DNA of 64,000 bases from Rariglobus sp. Its GTDB lineage: Bacteria > Verrucomicrobiota > Verrucomicrobiia > Opitutales > Opitutaceae. Each line of letters begins with the position of its first letter. The first letter of the stretch is position 1. The stretch covers positions 1 to 64,000 of the forward strand of contig JAQSWS010000005.1 in the NCBI GenBank assembly GCA_029266495.1, written 5' to 3'. The position numbers were made by a program, and so were the translations under genes. The notes beneath the pieces were generated by a model. That model made no database searches. It had not been told where the DNA came from and worked only from the letters and a program-made list of their open reading frames with translations. Below are positions 1 through 9,739 of this stretch, in pieces.

Positions 1-190
1 CGTCAGCGTCGATGGCGGCACCCCGACGTCCGTCGATTGTTATGCGACAAGCCCGGCCTATCAGGTGAAGGTGTTTCAAGTGAGCGGCCTGCCCTACGGA
101 ACATACACACTGCGCGCCACGGTCGCCACCAAGAACCCCGCGTCCGGAGGAAACTACATCGGAATCGACTATTTCGAACACCAACCCTGA
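1..190 (+). CDS. C-terminal fragment of a secreted/carbohydrate-binding-like protein (truncated by window start)
   Basis: Open frame from nt 2 (VSVDGGTPTSVDCYATSPAYQVKVFQVSGLPYGTYTLRATVATKNPASGGNYIGIDYFEHQP*) to TGA at 188-190; not in ORF track because start is outside window. Confidence 0.6.
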   Translation, partial: VSVDGGTPTSVDCYATSPAYQVKVFQVSGLPYGTYTLRATVATKNPASGGNYIGIDYFEHQP

Positions 191-270
191 TCGACTCCGA
201 ACCCGGCCAGCCCCTCTCCCGGGGGCTGGCTTTTCTCGTTTATCCAACCGGCGACCTCGTTTTCCACCCG

Positions 271-1023
271 ATGAAAAACACCTGCGCATTCTTCCCCCGC
301 TCATCCGCACTCCTGCTCTTTCTTCTTGGAACGCTGCAAGCGGCATTGCCCGCCAAAGCTCAGCTCCCACACGGCGAGGATCCCGTTGTCATGACGATCA
401 ACGGCGAGCCCGTTTCCGCCCGCGAGTATACGCTTGTAATGATGCGCCGCGCTTCAGAGGTGTATTCCATTTTTAAGGACAACCAGGACCTGAACGATCA
501 CGCCGGATACTGGAACGAGCGCCCCGATTCCCCGGCCCCAAGTCCCATTCGTCATTTGCGCGACAAAGTTAAAGCGGAGCTTGTCCGCATCAAAGTCACA
601 CAGTCACTCGCCCGGGAAAAGGGACTGATCAACGATACGACGTTTGCCGCCTTTCAAGAAACCTGGCGGACGGAAAACATCCGCCGGCTCAACGCGATCA
701 AGGCCAGCGAAGTCGTTTACGGTCCGCGCCAATATGGTGAAACCGCCTACTATTACATTTGTTTCGGCGAGTTGAACCACCGGTTGCAACGAGCGCTTTC
801 AAGCTCCCCCGAATACAAGGTGACCGAAAAAGAACTTGAAGCCTGCTATGCCGCCAACAAGAGCCGCTACGAAGGCCTCTCCTTCTCCAACGTGCGTGTC
901 AAACTCGAGACGATCATCCGGACCGCCAACTATGAAGCCATGATCGATAAGCTGTGCGCTGCGGCCAAGGTTGAGAACGACGACACCCGGCTTCGTGCGC
1001 TTGTCCCCCGTCACGACAACTGA
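271..1023 (+). CDS. Secreted hypothetical protein with SurA/parvulin-like N-terminal character
   Basis: Signal-peptide-like MKNTCAFFPRSSALLLFLLGTLQAALPAKA then VVMTINGEPVSAREY; start inside longer ORF 37..1023. Confidence 0.55.
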   Translation: MKNTCAFFPRSSALLLFLLGTLQAALPAKAQLPHGEDPVVMTINGEPVSAREYTLVMMRRASEVYSIFKDNQDLNDHAGYWNERPDSPAPSPIRHLRDKVKAELVRIKVTQSLAREKGLINDTTFAAFQETWRTENIRRLNAIKASEVVYGPRQYGETAYYYICFGELNHRLQRALSSSPEYKVTEKELEACYAANKSRYEGLSFSNVRVKLETIIRTANYEAMIDKLCAAAKVENDDTRLRALVPRHDN

Positions 1024-1125
1024 ATACAGGACGGAAGCGGCGGTCTTTTGGCGCTCGCCACACCCACCCAACGAAGAACCCTCCCTGCGAGTCAAGGGAG
1101 GGCATCAAGCAACTCCGACAGTGTC

Positions 1126-1902
1126 TTAGCTGCGTCTCCTGCGATTCCAAATCGCAAGGCCCAGCACCCCGGCGCCACCGAGTAGCGCATAAGTGGACGG
1201 TTCCGGAATCGCGGACGAGGTCAGCGTAAAGTTATCCATTCGAATGATGTCATTCTGGGTCACGCCCAACCGAAAACCTACGTTCAATGCACTGACGTTG
1301 GTCGGCGTGTTATCGGTGATGGTCGTGAAGGTGCCAAAAACGGATGCGTCGGCACTGCTCAAAACGGACCCTGTGAAAGCAACCGATCCACCCGAGTTCA
1401 CCACGTCGAGATTCACGGTGTAATAGGAGCTTTCCGACCAGGTTCCGCTGCTACGGGTAATCGTCGACGAACCGATTTGCGTGCCCACCGCGCCAGTCGA
1501 GGTGTTGATACCTTCGAAAATACGGACATCAGCGGTGGTGGTGCCCGTCAGTCGGAAGATGGTCACATAACCGGTGCCACCGGCAACATGGGTGAGAAAC
1601 CCGCCGCTCAGGCCGTTTTGACTGAAGGCGTTCAACGAGGCATCAAAACGCAGATCCATTTTCAGTGAAAAATTCGCGCTGGTGGCCGCCGTGTTGAAAA
1701 GCACCATCGATGTTGTTCCAGAAGCGCCCCCGTTATCGTTCTTACGAAGGTTTGCACTCTCCCACACGACCGCGTTTCCACTGGAGAACGCAGGCGTAAA
1801 GTTGGATGTGTAATCGCTCGCGGCATTGAAGTTGATCGTAGCCGCATGGAGTGGCGCCAGCAGCACGCTGGCCCCGGCGAGGAGGTATTGGTTCGTTTTC
1901 AT
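1126..1902 (-). CDS. PEP-CTERM sorting domain protein
   Basis: Start MKTNQYLLAGASVLLAP; C-term IPEPSTYALLGGAGVLGLAIWNRRRRS. Confidence 0.85.
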   Translation of the reverse strand: MKTNQYLLAGASVLLAPLHAATINFNAASDYTSNFTPAFSSGNAVVWESANLRKNDNGGASGTTSMVLFNTAATSANFSLKMDLRFDASLNAFSQNGLSGGFLTHVAGGTGYVTIFRLTGTTTADVRIFEGINTSTGAVGTQIGSSTITRSSGTWSESSYYTVNLDVVNSGGSVAFTGSVLSSADASVFGTFTTITDNTPTNVSALNVGFRLGVTQNDIIRMDNFTLTSSAIPEPSTYALLGGAGVLGLAIWNRRRRS

Positions 1903-2127
1903 ATGGAGCAGGATTTTGGGGCTCGGCTGGAGAGTTTCCCGGGGGATTCGGCGAAACAATGCCCCTCTCCATTTAACCGTTAAGCATCTCTCATGGATAC
2001 GCACAGCCGCTGCCGGCACATCGGGAGCCACCCATCCATGGGAAGCTTCCTCCCTTAAGACCCGCCGGACGATTTGATCAATTGCGCCGATGCAGATGGC
2101 GCGCGCCACAATCCCGATCGAATTCCT

Positions 2128-2898
2128 TCAACTTCTTTTCCGGATTGCTCCAATTGCTTTTCGAAGACCCTGAACGGCCTCACGGAGTTTATGTGCGTCA
2201 GCACTATCCTGCGCCTCGGCCTCCAGGCGCTCGAAAGCGGGATGCGCGAAAATAGGACTTTCCACGGACGGGACGTCACCGGAAGAGCCCTCTACATCTT
2301 TGAGCGCACCAGCTAGGCCAGCGACCAGACGGTTGAGGCGTTCGACTGCCGCACGCAAAGCGACTTCGTCGCGCCCCGGCCAATAGCCGCCCTCGTCCTC
2401 GATACGCACCTCAAGACCAAGCGATTGCCCGGCAAGGGCAAGATCCACCGCGGCAAGATGACAGCGACGAAATGATTCCCAGCCATTCAGACTCGCGTAT
2501 TGAGTTTTGCACGACGCGAGAAAGTGCCAGCCATCATCCTTCCCCGACGGAAGCAGTCCGCCGCCTCCCGCCGCTTTTACCGTGGCCGGATACCGGCAGA
2601 GCCCGAGCACCAGCGGTTCACTGCCCTTCCCAAGTTGAACGAGGAAAATCCACCCCTCCGTAGGTTCGATGGCCACGCCAGTGCAAGTATCCGGATCGCC
2701 AGGAACCGGCACGCTGAGCCAGGCGGTCGCAAACTGGCTCAAGTCCGCAGCTTCGTTGCTAAGCTCAAAAACCCGATCAACCCGACCTTCGGTTGCGAGC
2801 GTTTCAGCCACGCCATGCCAGCGAGTGACGGTTGCCCTCACCGCCGGCTCATCAAGCGAGGCAGGCGCACGAACGTGGACGTGAAGAGAGAGGCCCAT
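2128..2898 (-). CDS. Hypothetical protein (256 aa)
   Basis: Intact ORF, no recognised motif; codirectional with RNA-repair locus. Confidence 0.6.
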   Translation of the reverse strand: MGLSLHVHVRAPASLDEPAVRATVTRWHGVAETLATEGRVDRVFELSNEAADLSQFATAWLSVPVPGDPDTCTGVAIEPTEGWIFLVQLGKGSEPLVLGLCRYPATVKAAGGGGLLPSGKDDGWHFLASCKTQYASLNGWESFRRCHLAAVDLALAGQSLGLEVRIEDEGGYWPGRDEVALRAAVERLNRLVAGLAGALKDVEGSSGDVPSVESPIFAHPAFERLEAEAQDSADAHKLREAVQGLRKAIGAIRKRS

Positions 2899-3018
2899 TC
2901 AGAGAGCTTCGGAATGGCACAGGCGCGGTCAAGCCACGCTCGTGCCGGGGTATGGAGCGCGGCTCGTCCGCTCCCGCGCATTGATCTCCCTTTTTTGAGC
3001 TCTCTTACGGTAAACCTG

Positions 3019-3963
3019 TCAGATCACCAGCATTCCCCGACGATCAGCCACGGTGATCTCCGCCTTGGTGCCTGAGTTAAACTCAAGAAAATCAGATTCG
3101 AAGCCATCGCTAAAAATCACGCCCCGTTCGGGCATGTGGGATTCAATGGCAAGCGACGTGGTTTGATCCACTTTTCCAAAAACGAGCTCCGTCGTTGTCG
3201 TTTGGCTGGGGAACGGCTCACGCACGGTAAAAACCAAATAAGGCGAATCCCATGCGAGCTTGGGGAAATTCGCCCGCGAGACGCCTGAATCGGCCTGGCT
3301 GATTCCCGCCATTAGTCCCTGCGCACCCGCGAGGAGACTGCTAAACCAGCCAGTTGATCCCATCCCAGTGGACACAATGACCCCGCTGGATGAATGCCGC
3401 TCTTTCTTCTCGCCGTGATGAAGGGTGTAACGCGCCGAACCATGACTCTTTGGGCCGATGAACAGATCGTTCACCGCGTAGAGAAACTGTCCGTCGTTCA
3501 ACGAAGCCTTGGCCATTGTCGCCGCCTTGAGTGGACGTTTCTGACGCAGAACCTCCGGGGCAACCTTCGCAAGATCGCGGACAAAAAAAGGAAGGAGCTT
3601 ACCGTCATAGCGGGATGGATCCGGGTTCACTCCGATGAGCGGCTGCCCATCAAGATACTTCAGCGTGTTCGCGACCAACCCATCTTGCCCGACCGCGACG
3701 ACAACATCGCCGGGACCAAAAATAAAATTGGGCAGGAACGACCGATGCACCACCTGAAGTCGGCCAAGCTGCGTCAACAGCTGCGAGGCTTCGCCGACCG
3801 CCTGTCGATAGACGGCGTCTTCCCGTTCGTAGTCGGAAAAATCGCCGCCCAACTGTTCCACATAAAAGCGAGCCTGACTTACCGTGTTGAAGCGCGCCTT
3901 GAGTTCTTCAAGGCGCGTCTCACGCACGATGAGCACGATTTTGCTCTCGGTGAGTCGGTCCAT
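3019..3963 (-). CDS. ATP-NAD kinase-like protein
   Basis: GDVVVAVGQDGLVANTLKYLDGQPLIGVNPDP and SSGVIVSTGMGSTGW motifs typical of NADK-like folds. Confidence 0.7.
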   Translation of the reverse strand: MDRLTESKIVLIVRETRLEELKARFNTVSQARFYVEQLGGDFSDYEREDAVYRQAVGEASQLLTQLGRLQVVHRSFLPNFIFGPGDVVVAVGQDGLVANTLKYLDGQPLIGVNPDPSRYDGKLLPFFVRDLAKVAPEVLRQKRPLKAATMAKASLNDGQFLYAVNDLFIGPKSHGSARYTLHHGEKKERHSSSGVIVSTGMGSTGWFSSLLAGAQGLMAGISQADSGVSRANFPKLAWDSPYLVFTVREPFPSQTTTTELVFGKVDQTTSLAIESHMPERGVIFSDGFESDFLEFNSGTKAEITVADRRGMLVI

Positions 3964-3964
3964 G

Positions 3965-4984
3965 TCAGGCTTCGCGCTTGCCCATGAGTTCGCGGAGCAG
4001 GTCCGGCGAGATGTTCAACTGACCGATCTTGTCGGCCCGGCCGGCCATTTCCTGAAAAGCGACTGCGATCAGTTGTTCCGGATTCATGCCCGCATTGGCC
4101 AATGCCTGAAGCGTGCGGGCATCCGCCGTGCCGAGGGCCTTCATGGTGGCTTCGATGCCATACGCGCGCGCATCCGACTCTGCCCGCGCATTCGTGGCCG
4201 TAAGCTCGACCAACTCCTTCTTCTTTTGCTCCAAGGCCACGCTCGCGGCCATTTCCGCCTCGCGCAGCAGGCGCTGCTTTTCCTGCACGGCGCGGTCCGC
4301 ATCCATTTTGGTTTCGCGGATCTGGCGCTTTTTGAGTTCGACCGCGTTCTCGGTATTGAACTCGTTTTCCTTGATTGCGCGTTCGTTTTCGACGGCCGCA
4401 TTCCGGCGGCGGAAGATCGCTTCGTCGGCCTCCTTCAAGAGTTGTTCGCGGGTTTCCGCTTCGAGTGCGCGTGCCGTTTCCGGCGTGGGTTTGATCGCCA
4501 GCACCGAGAATCCGATGATTTCCAACCCAAGGGCGGCGATCTCGGGCGAACCGATCAACTTAGGCCGAAGAGCCTCCACCAGCGCATCCGATTCGCGCAC
4601 GGCCTGACGCAACGGCAGTCGCTGAAGCTGCGCACGCGCCTGAACATTGACGATATTGATAAGACGCTGCGGGAGTTTTTCAGGATCGTCCGACGCATAG
4701 CGCTGGCCATTGGCCGCCAGCGTAAAGTCCATGAGCGCAGCCAGTTTTTTCGCATCGGTCACGCGATAGGTGATCTGCCCCTGGATGGTCACCTTCTGGA
4801 AATCCGTCGTGGTTTCTTCGAAGATGAACGGCACTTCGTTACTCGCTGTCGGGATCGCCACCAGCGAAGTGGTCGGCGCGTAATAGAAAAATGCGAGACC
4901 GGCGCCTTCGCGCACAAGCCTGCCCTTTTGATACTGGAGCAGATAGATGGTCGGTTGGACCTTGATGAAGCGAATGCCAAACAT
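3965..4984 (-). CDS. SPFH/Band-7 domain protein
   Basis: MFGIRFIKVQPTIYLLQYQKGRLVREGAGLAFFYYAPTTSLVAIP, followed by coiled-coil Ala/Glu-rich C-term. Confidence 0.75.
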   Translation of the reverse strand: MFGIRFIKVQPTIYLLQYQKGRLVREGAGLAFFYYAPTTSLVAIPTASNEVPFIFEETTTDFQKVTIQGQITYRVTDAKKLAALMDFTLAANGQRYASDDPEKLPQRLINIVNVQARAQLQRLPLRQAVRESDALVEALRPKLIGSPEIAALGLEIIGFSVLAIKPTPETARALEAETREQLLKEADEAIFRRRNAAVENERAIKENEFNTENAVELKKRQIRETKMDADRAVQEKQRLLREAEMAASVALEQKKKELVELTATNARAESDARAYGIEATMKALGTADARTLQALANAGMNPEQLIAVAFQEMAGRADKIGQLNISPDLLRELMGKREA

Positions 4985-5026
4985 GGTGGTGTGAGTTAAG
5001 GATGAGTTGAGAACGGAAAGTGAGAG

Positions 5027-6085
5027 TTATCGTGCCCGGGGAATCAGGCGGCCCAAACCATGAACAAGCACGATCAGCAGAAACCCCAGGTTACGAAGCG
5101 GCAGAGCCGGCCAAAACAGAGACAGCGCACCAAGGGGCTCGGTTTGAGATAACTGTCGGTCCAAGCGCTCCGCCAGAACCCGCAGCCACGAGATGGAGCG
5201 AGGCCAGTCGGAAACCCCGCGAACAAGGTGCTCGGGAATACCCCGCACACCCAAGTCCGCACCCGCCAAAGCCCCGGTGATCGCGCCGACAGTATCTGTA
5301 TCTCCGCCGCAATTCATCGCCGATTCCAAAGCCGCCTGAAAATCCCTTCGATGGCGCCACCAGGCATAAATCGCAATCGGCACACTGTGATAGGCATAAC
5401 CGCTCACGCCTTTGCCCAGGCCCAGTCGGATCGCAAAATCACACACGCTCATATCCGAAGACCGCGCATCACACATTTCAGTCACTATGCGCTGCCAGTC
5501 AGGCTCAGGACTAAGGCCTAGCAAAAGGGCGTTTGGACTCCCGTCAGCTTGGCTACAGGCGAAAGCCGCAATCTCAGCGACAGCCCGGGCTGCGACAATC
5601 GCCCGCGTATCCGTGTGCGTCAGCCGGGCCGAGGCTTCGACGAATTGACGACGACGCACTTCATCGTGCGCAAAAAACACACCCATGACGGCGCTCCGCA
5701 TCGCAGGGCCATTTCCTGCAGACGCAACACCGCTCCTCTTGGGCGAGAACCCCATCCATAACTTCACAATGGCCTTGGCTGTGGCCACCCCCACGCCTGC
5801 GGGCAAGGCGAGCAGCCACCACCGAAGTTTTTTCGCCAGCGCACGCTGGAATGCATCCGCATCGGTCGGATGCTCCAACAAACACTGCGCCACCATCGCG
5901 GTATGTTCCGTATCATCGCTGATCATTCCGCGCCCGCAGAAAAACCGATGCCGCCATTGGCCTTCCCATCGCGAAGCAATCACCTGCGGACCCAGCCCCT
6001 CGGCCGGCAAACCCAGCGCATCACCCACCGCCGTGCCCAAAAGCACGCCAGCCAGACGCTCTTGATAATTGAGACGGTCAGGCAT
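5027..6085 (-). CDS. ADP-ribosylglycohydrolase family protein
   Basis: RLAGVLLGTAVGDALGLPAEG, MISDDTEHTAMVAQ, NCGGDTDTVGAITGALAGA. Confidence 0.9.
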   Translation of the reverse strand: MPDRLNYQERLAGVLLGTAVGDALGLPAEGLGPQVIASRWEGQWRHRFFCGRGMISDDTEHTAMVAQCLLEHPTDADAFQRALAKKLRWWLLALPAGVGVATAKAIVKLWMGFSPKRSGVASAGNGPAMRSAVMGVFFAHDEVRRRQFVEASARLTHTDTRAIVAARAVAEIAAFACSQADGSPNALLLGLSPEPDWQRIVTEMCDARSSDMSVCDFAIRLGLGKGVSGYAYHSVPIAIYAWWRHRRDFQAALESAMNCGGDTDTVGAITGALAGADLGVRGIPEHLVRGVSDWPRSISWLRVLAERLDRQLSQTEPLGALSLFWPALPLRNLGFLLIVLVHGLGRLIPRAR

Positions 6086-6087
6086 GG

Positions 6088-6777
6088 TCAGAGTTCGAAG
6101 TTAAAACCGCGCTTGGCTAGTTGCTCATAACGTTGGCGGTTGAACCTGTAATATTGCGCAGCCCGATGGGCGACGTCCTGCTGGTATTCGTCCAGTGCTT
6201 CCAGCAATTCCATGCCCAGAATTTTTTTTCTGAAATTCCGCTTATCGAGCGGCTGTTCCAGGACTGCCTCATAAAGTCGCTGGAGTTCGCCCAACGTAAA
6301 CTTCACGGGAAGCAGCTCGAAGCCGATGGGCTCGTAACGCACCTTCGCCTTCAGGCGCTTGAGCGCGATTTCAACGATACGTTCATGATCGAAACCCAGT
6401 TTTGGAAGCTCCGCCACGGGGAACCAAGCAACGTTCTCCGCGTCACTGGCGGCCTGCAACGCATGGTCCGAAAGCTTCACGAGAGCGTAATAGGCCACAC
6501 TGATGACCCGCTCTCGCGGATCACGATCTGCCTCACCAAAAGTGTAAAGCTGCTCAAGATACAAACGGGTGATGCCGGTCTCATCCATTAACTCCCTGCG
6601 CGCGGCAGCCTCAAGATTCTCGTCAAGACGAACAAAACCACCCGGCAAAGCCCACGCCCCTTTGAACGGGGCGAGCTTTCGTTGAATCAGGAGGAGCTTT
6701 AGATCAGCGTCATCGAAACCAAAGACTACCGCGTCCACGGTCACCGCCGGATGAGGGTGCTGATAAGTGTAGGTCAT
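6088..6777 (-). CDS. Nudix hydrolase / NrtR-like transcriptional regulator
   Basis: Nudix box [24 protein letters not shown] plus C-terminal winged-helix-like [28 protein letters not shown]; start [15 protein letters not shown]. Confidence 0.85.
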   Translation of the reverse strand: MTYTYQHPHPAVTVDAVVFGFDDADLKLLLIQRKLAPFKGAWALPGGFVRLDENLEAAARRELMDETGITRLYLEQLYTFGEADRDPRERVISVAYYALVKLSDHALQAASDAENVAWFPVAELPKLGFDHERIVEIALKRLKAKVRYEPIGFELLPVKFTLGELQRLYEAVLEQPLDKRNFRKKILGMELLEALDEYQQDVAHRAAQYYRFNRQRYEQLAKRGFNFEL

Positions 6778-6793
6778 CGCAAGACCGCCCATA

Positions 6794-6808
6794 GTGTTAA
6801 TTAAACAC
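6794..6808. promoter_or_regulatory. Palindromic operator candidate GTGTTAATTAAACAC
   Basis: GTGTT-N5-AACAC inverted repeat in promoter region of Nudix regulator. Confidence 0.5.
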
Positions 6809-6824
6809 AAAGAGTAAATCAAAA

Positions 6825-6841
6825 AGTGTAATTACTACACT
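6825..6841. promoter_or_regulatory. Palindromic operator candidate AGTGTAATTACTACACT
   Basis: AGTGTA-N5-TACACT inverted repeat; shares GTGT..ACAC half-sites with 6794-6808. Confidence 0.5.
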
Positions 6842-6891
6842 AAGAAAAACTCGTGACCTTCAAAACCCAAGTTCTATATCTCCCACGCAAC

Positions 6892-7662
6892 CTACCGCCC
6901 CTGATCCGCCACAAGGCGCACTCGCACGAGCAAGTCATTCAATTGCCCGCGAGTATCTTCACTCGGCAGTTCAATCAGGCGGCTGGCTTCATGTGCGGCC
7001 TGGAGCTCGGATCGCAGCCGCTGGTATTCCATCTCGTGAAAAACGACGTCTGCGTCTTCCAAGGTCGATTGTTCGGGACCACCCAATTTGCGGGCGATGA
7101 GTTCCGGCAGGTAAGGCAAACGAAACGATTCGTTCAATGTGACCAGGTTGGCCTCGATTTGCCCTGTCCTCATCAACCAGATGCCGGTGAGCAGCACCCG
7201 ATAAACGTAGAGGAGCGGTTTTACGCGACGCGGCGACTCCTTCAGGAACAGCTTCCACTGCGTTTCCGCGAAACCGAAGTAATGATGCGAATGATGTCGG
7301 GTGATGCATCCCTGCGCGATCGACTTGAGCTCGTCGTGCGCCGGCGACGAGCGAACGATCAACGGAGAATAAAGCTGCTCCAGAACGTAGCCGTTTTTCT
7401 TCAGCAGAAGATGCATGAACTTCCTCACGTCGTGACTCACGATGTCCATGTCGAGTCCCTCAATGATGCGGGCGTCCTCGATAGTTTCGTCGTCCACATC
7501 CAATCCGGCGATTTTGGCTAACGGAAGCACATGGCTCCCGCGCAAATCGAAATCCGAATCCGGCGAAGGGAACCCATAGAGATGCGCACCACTGATCGTC
7601 GCAAAAAGCAACGGATACGGCTGGGCGGCGACGATGTGGTGCAGGCGGGGATCAATGGTCAT
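6892..7662 (-). CDS. Nucleotidyltransferase (RlaP/COG3541-like)
   Basis: ISGAHLYGFPSPDSDFDLRG NTase core; RNA-repair-associated family. Confidence 0.8.
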   Translation of the reverse strand: MTIDPRLHHIVAAQPYPLLFATISGAHLYGFPSPDSDFDLRGSHVLPLAKIAGLDVDDETIEDARIIEGLDMDIVSHDVRKFMHLLLKKNGYVLEQLYSPLIVRSSPAHDELKSIAQGCITRHHSHHYFGFAETQWKLFLKESPRRVKPLLYVYRVLLTGIWLMRTGQIEANLVTLNESFRLPYLPELIARKLGGPEQSTLEDADVVFHEMEYQRLRSELQAAHEASRLIELPSEDTRGQLNDLLVRVRLVADQGR

Positions 7663-7681
7663 GGAACGAGAATCCTCTCAG

Positions 7682-8596
7682 TTAAAGTTGAGCGCGGCGT
7701 GCTTCGATCAGGAAGGCGTTCACTTTTTCGTAGTCTGGTCGTTCGGGCAGTCGGGTTTGCCGGAGAGCCGCTTCAAAATCGCGGTGCAACTCACGGCGCC
7801 AGGCATCGATTTCCTCCCAGGCAAGCTCTCCCCGCTTCACGGCCAGAAGCCGGTCGCGATGGGACTCAACGCGCACCGGCACGCGGTTTTCCCGCAGAGT
7901 GCCGGCACCGGTCAGCAACAGTCGGAGCAGATGCATCGCGTGTTTCCAGCGGATTTCTCCTTGGTTCCGCAGGTCCTGCTCCAGCTTTTTGAACTGGCTG
8001 AGCGCATAGCCATTGAAGGTCTGAAACACCATCTGCGACAGGAAACACTCCCGCAGTGAAAGCAGGCGGTCGCCGATCACGGTCGTTTTATCGACCAACG
8101 GAGAATACAGGCATTCCAGCACGTTGGGATTGGCCTTGAGGGCCATCACCAAAAATTTCTGGAGTTCCCAGTAACACGTTTGAGCCTCGTTGTCCTCGAA
8201 CTGCTCGGGTGCACCAAACAGAGACCACTGCATCTCGGGCGGCGCCTGATAGATCCCGCGCAGGTCCGTGTCCGAAACTTCGGTATCCAACCCGTAGGCA
8301 CGCGAGCCTACCGTGCAGCGGTAAATCACGCAGTCCTCCAGCTGAAAACTGATCAACGCATCGGACGCCGGCAGCCGATCTTTGAAATGTTTGAGCACCT
8401 CGAATTGCGCGCGTTCGATCGAGGTTTCGAAACCGTCCGAAAAGCGAATTAGATAGTGAACTTCCGTGCCGGCCGGTGTGCGCGCGACAATTCCCACCGC
8501 GCCGCGCGGGTGCACAGCGGCGCCGTTGCTGCCCTTCACTTCCTGATGAACGACCACTTGGGTGCCTGCGGATACCTTGGCGCTGTTGGATGTCAT
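7682..8596 (-). CDS. Second nucleotidyltransferase (RlaP/COG3541-like) with N-terminal extension
   Basis: CTVGSRAYGLDTEVSDTDLRGIYQAP NTase core; paralog of 6892..7662. Confidence 0.8.
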   Translation of the reverse strand: MTSNSAKVSAGTQVVVHQEVKGSNGAAVHPRGAVGIVARTPAGTEVHYLIRFSDGFETSIERAQFEVLKHFKDRLPASDALISFQLEDCVIYRCTVGSRAYGLDTEVSDTDLRGIYQAPPEMQWSLFGAPEQFEDNEAQTCYWELQKFLVMALKANPNVLECLYSPLVDKTTVIGDRLLSLRECFLSQMVFQTFNGYALSQFKKLEQDLRNQGEIRWKHAMHLLRLLLTGAGTLRENRVPVRVESHRDRLLAVKRGELAWEEIDAWRRELHRDFEAALRQTRLPERPDYEKVNAFLIEARRAQL

Positions 8597-8654
8597 TCGG
8601 TGAAGGGTTCAAAGCGTCATTGTTGGACGACGCGGGGCAGCATGCCGCACGAGC

Positions 8655-9551
8655 TCACGCCATCAATGCTTTGGTGTCGGTGCTGAGTTCGGCGTGTTTG
8701 TCGAAGCCGATAAAGATGCGGGCATTCGCGTTCTTGCCGACTTCCGAGAGGGTTTGCAGCTCGCGCAGGCGAACCAGAGCCGGGTGTTTGGCGTAGGCTT
8801 CGGCCGCCTGAGCTTGTTCGCGCAGCGCCTGCACCTCGGCTTCGGTGCGGATGCGGAGGGCTTCGGCCTCGGCACGAGCTTCACGGAGGTGGGCGTCGGC
8901 CAATGACACGGATGCCTTGGCGTCGCTTTCGACGGAGGCGGCGGCTTCGATCAGTTTAATCTGGGCCTTGGCCTCGGCGGCGATTTTCTGCTGCTCGGCC
9001 TGGGTGCGGCTTTCGACGAGCTGCGCTTGCGACAGGCGCTCGGCGGCGAGAACTTTGTTCATCACTTCCTGGAGGTTTCCGGGAAAGACGAGGTCCTTCA
9101 CGTCGGCTCGCTGGATCGCGATGCCGTAGCCGGCGGCGGTGCCTTTCACTTCGGCGAGGATGTCTTCGCTGAGGCGGTTCCGGTTGGTGAGAATCTGTTC
9201 GAGCGTCATCGACGCGAGGGAACGACGGGCGGCAAGCTGCACGTCGCTGTAGAGGCGTTCGTCGTGGTTGCTCACCTGATGCAGCGCGGCCACCGGGTCG
9301 GTGACTTTAAACTGCACGATGATGCTGACGCGGATCGCGACTTTGTCGGCGGTCAGGATTTCCTGCCCCTTGATCGTCAGGTCGCGCTCACGCACGTCCA
9401 CGAGCACGATCTCGACAAGCGGTGAGCGATAAAATGGCAAATTCCAGCGGCGGGGGATTTCGTAAAATCCGGGGCCGAGGACTTCCTGCATGATGCCGTC
9501 GGCATAACGCAGACCGCGGTGGGTGTCTTTGATGAGGAGGGTAGTTTTCAT
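8655..9551 (-). CDS. SPFH/slipin family protein
   Basis: MKTTLLIKDTHRGLRYADGIMQEVLGPGFYEIPRRWNLPFYRSPLVEIVLVDVRERDLTIKGQEILTADKVAIRVS. Confidence 0.85.
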   Translation of the reverse strand: MKTTLLIKDTHRGLRYADGIMQEVLGPGFYEIPRRWNLPFYRSPLVEIVLVDVRERDLTIKGQEILTADKVAIRVSIIVQFKVTDPVAALHQVSNHDERLYSDVQLAARRSLASMTLEQILTNRNRLSEDILAEVKGTAAGYGIAIQRADVKDLVFPGNLQEVMNKVLAAERLSQAQLVESRTQAEQQKIAAEAKAQIKLIEAAASVESDAKASVSLADAHLREARAEAEALRIRTEAEVQALREQAQAAEAYAKHPALVRLRELQTLSEVGKNANARIFIGFDKHAELSTDTKALMA

Positions 9552-9739
9552 TTTTAAAGCGGATGCTCCGAAGCGAGGCCCATGCTGAAGTAATGACCGA
9601 ATCAGATCGGTTTCGCCGATACGGTGAGGTGGCGAATCTTGTTGGCGGTCATCTTCATGGCGTCGCCGGAGCAAAGTCTGGAAAGGGTGTGTGAATGCCC
9701 GCAGACGGTGACACCGTGCGGGCGGGTTTGGCTAATTAA

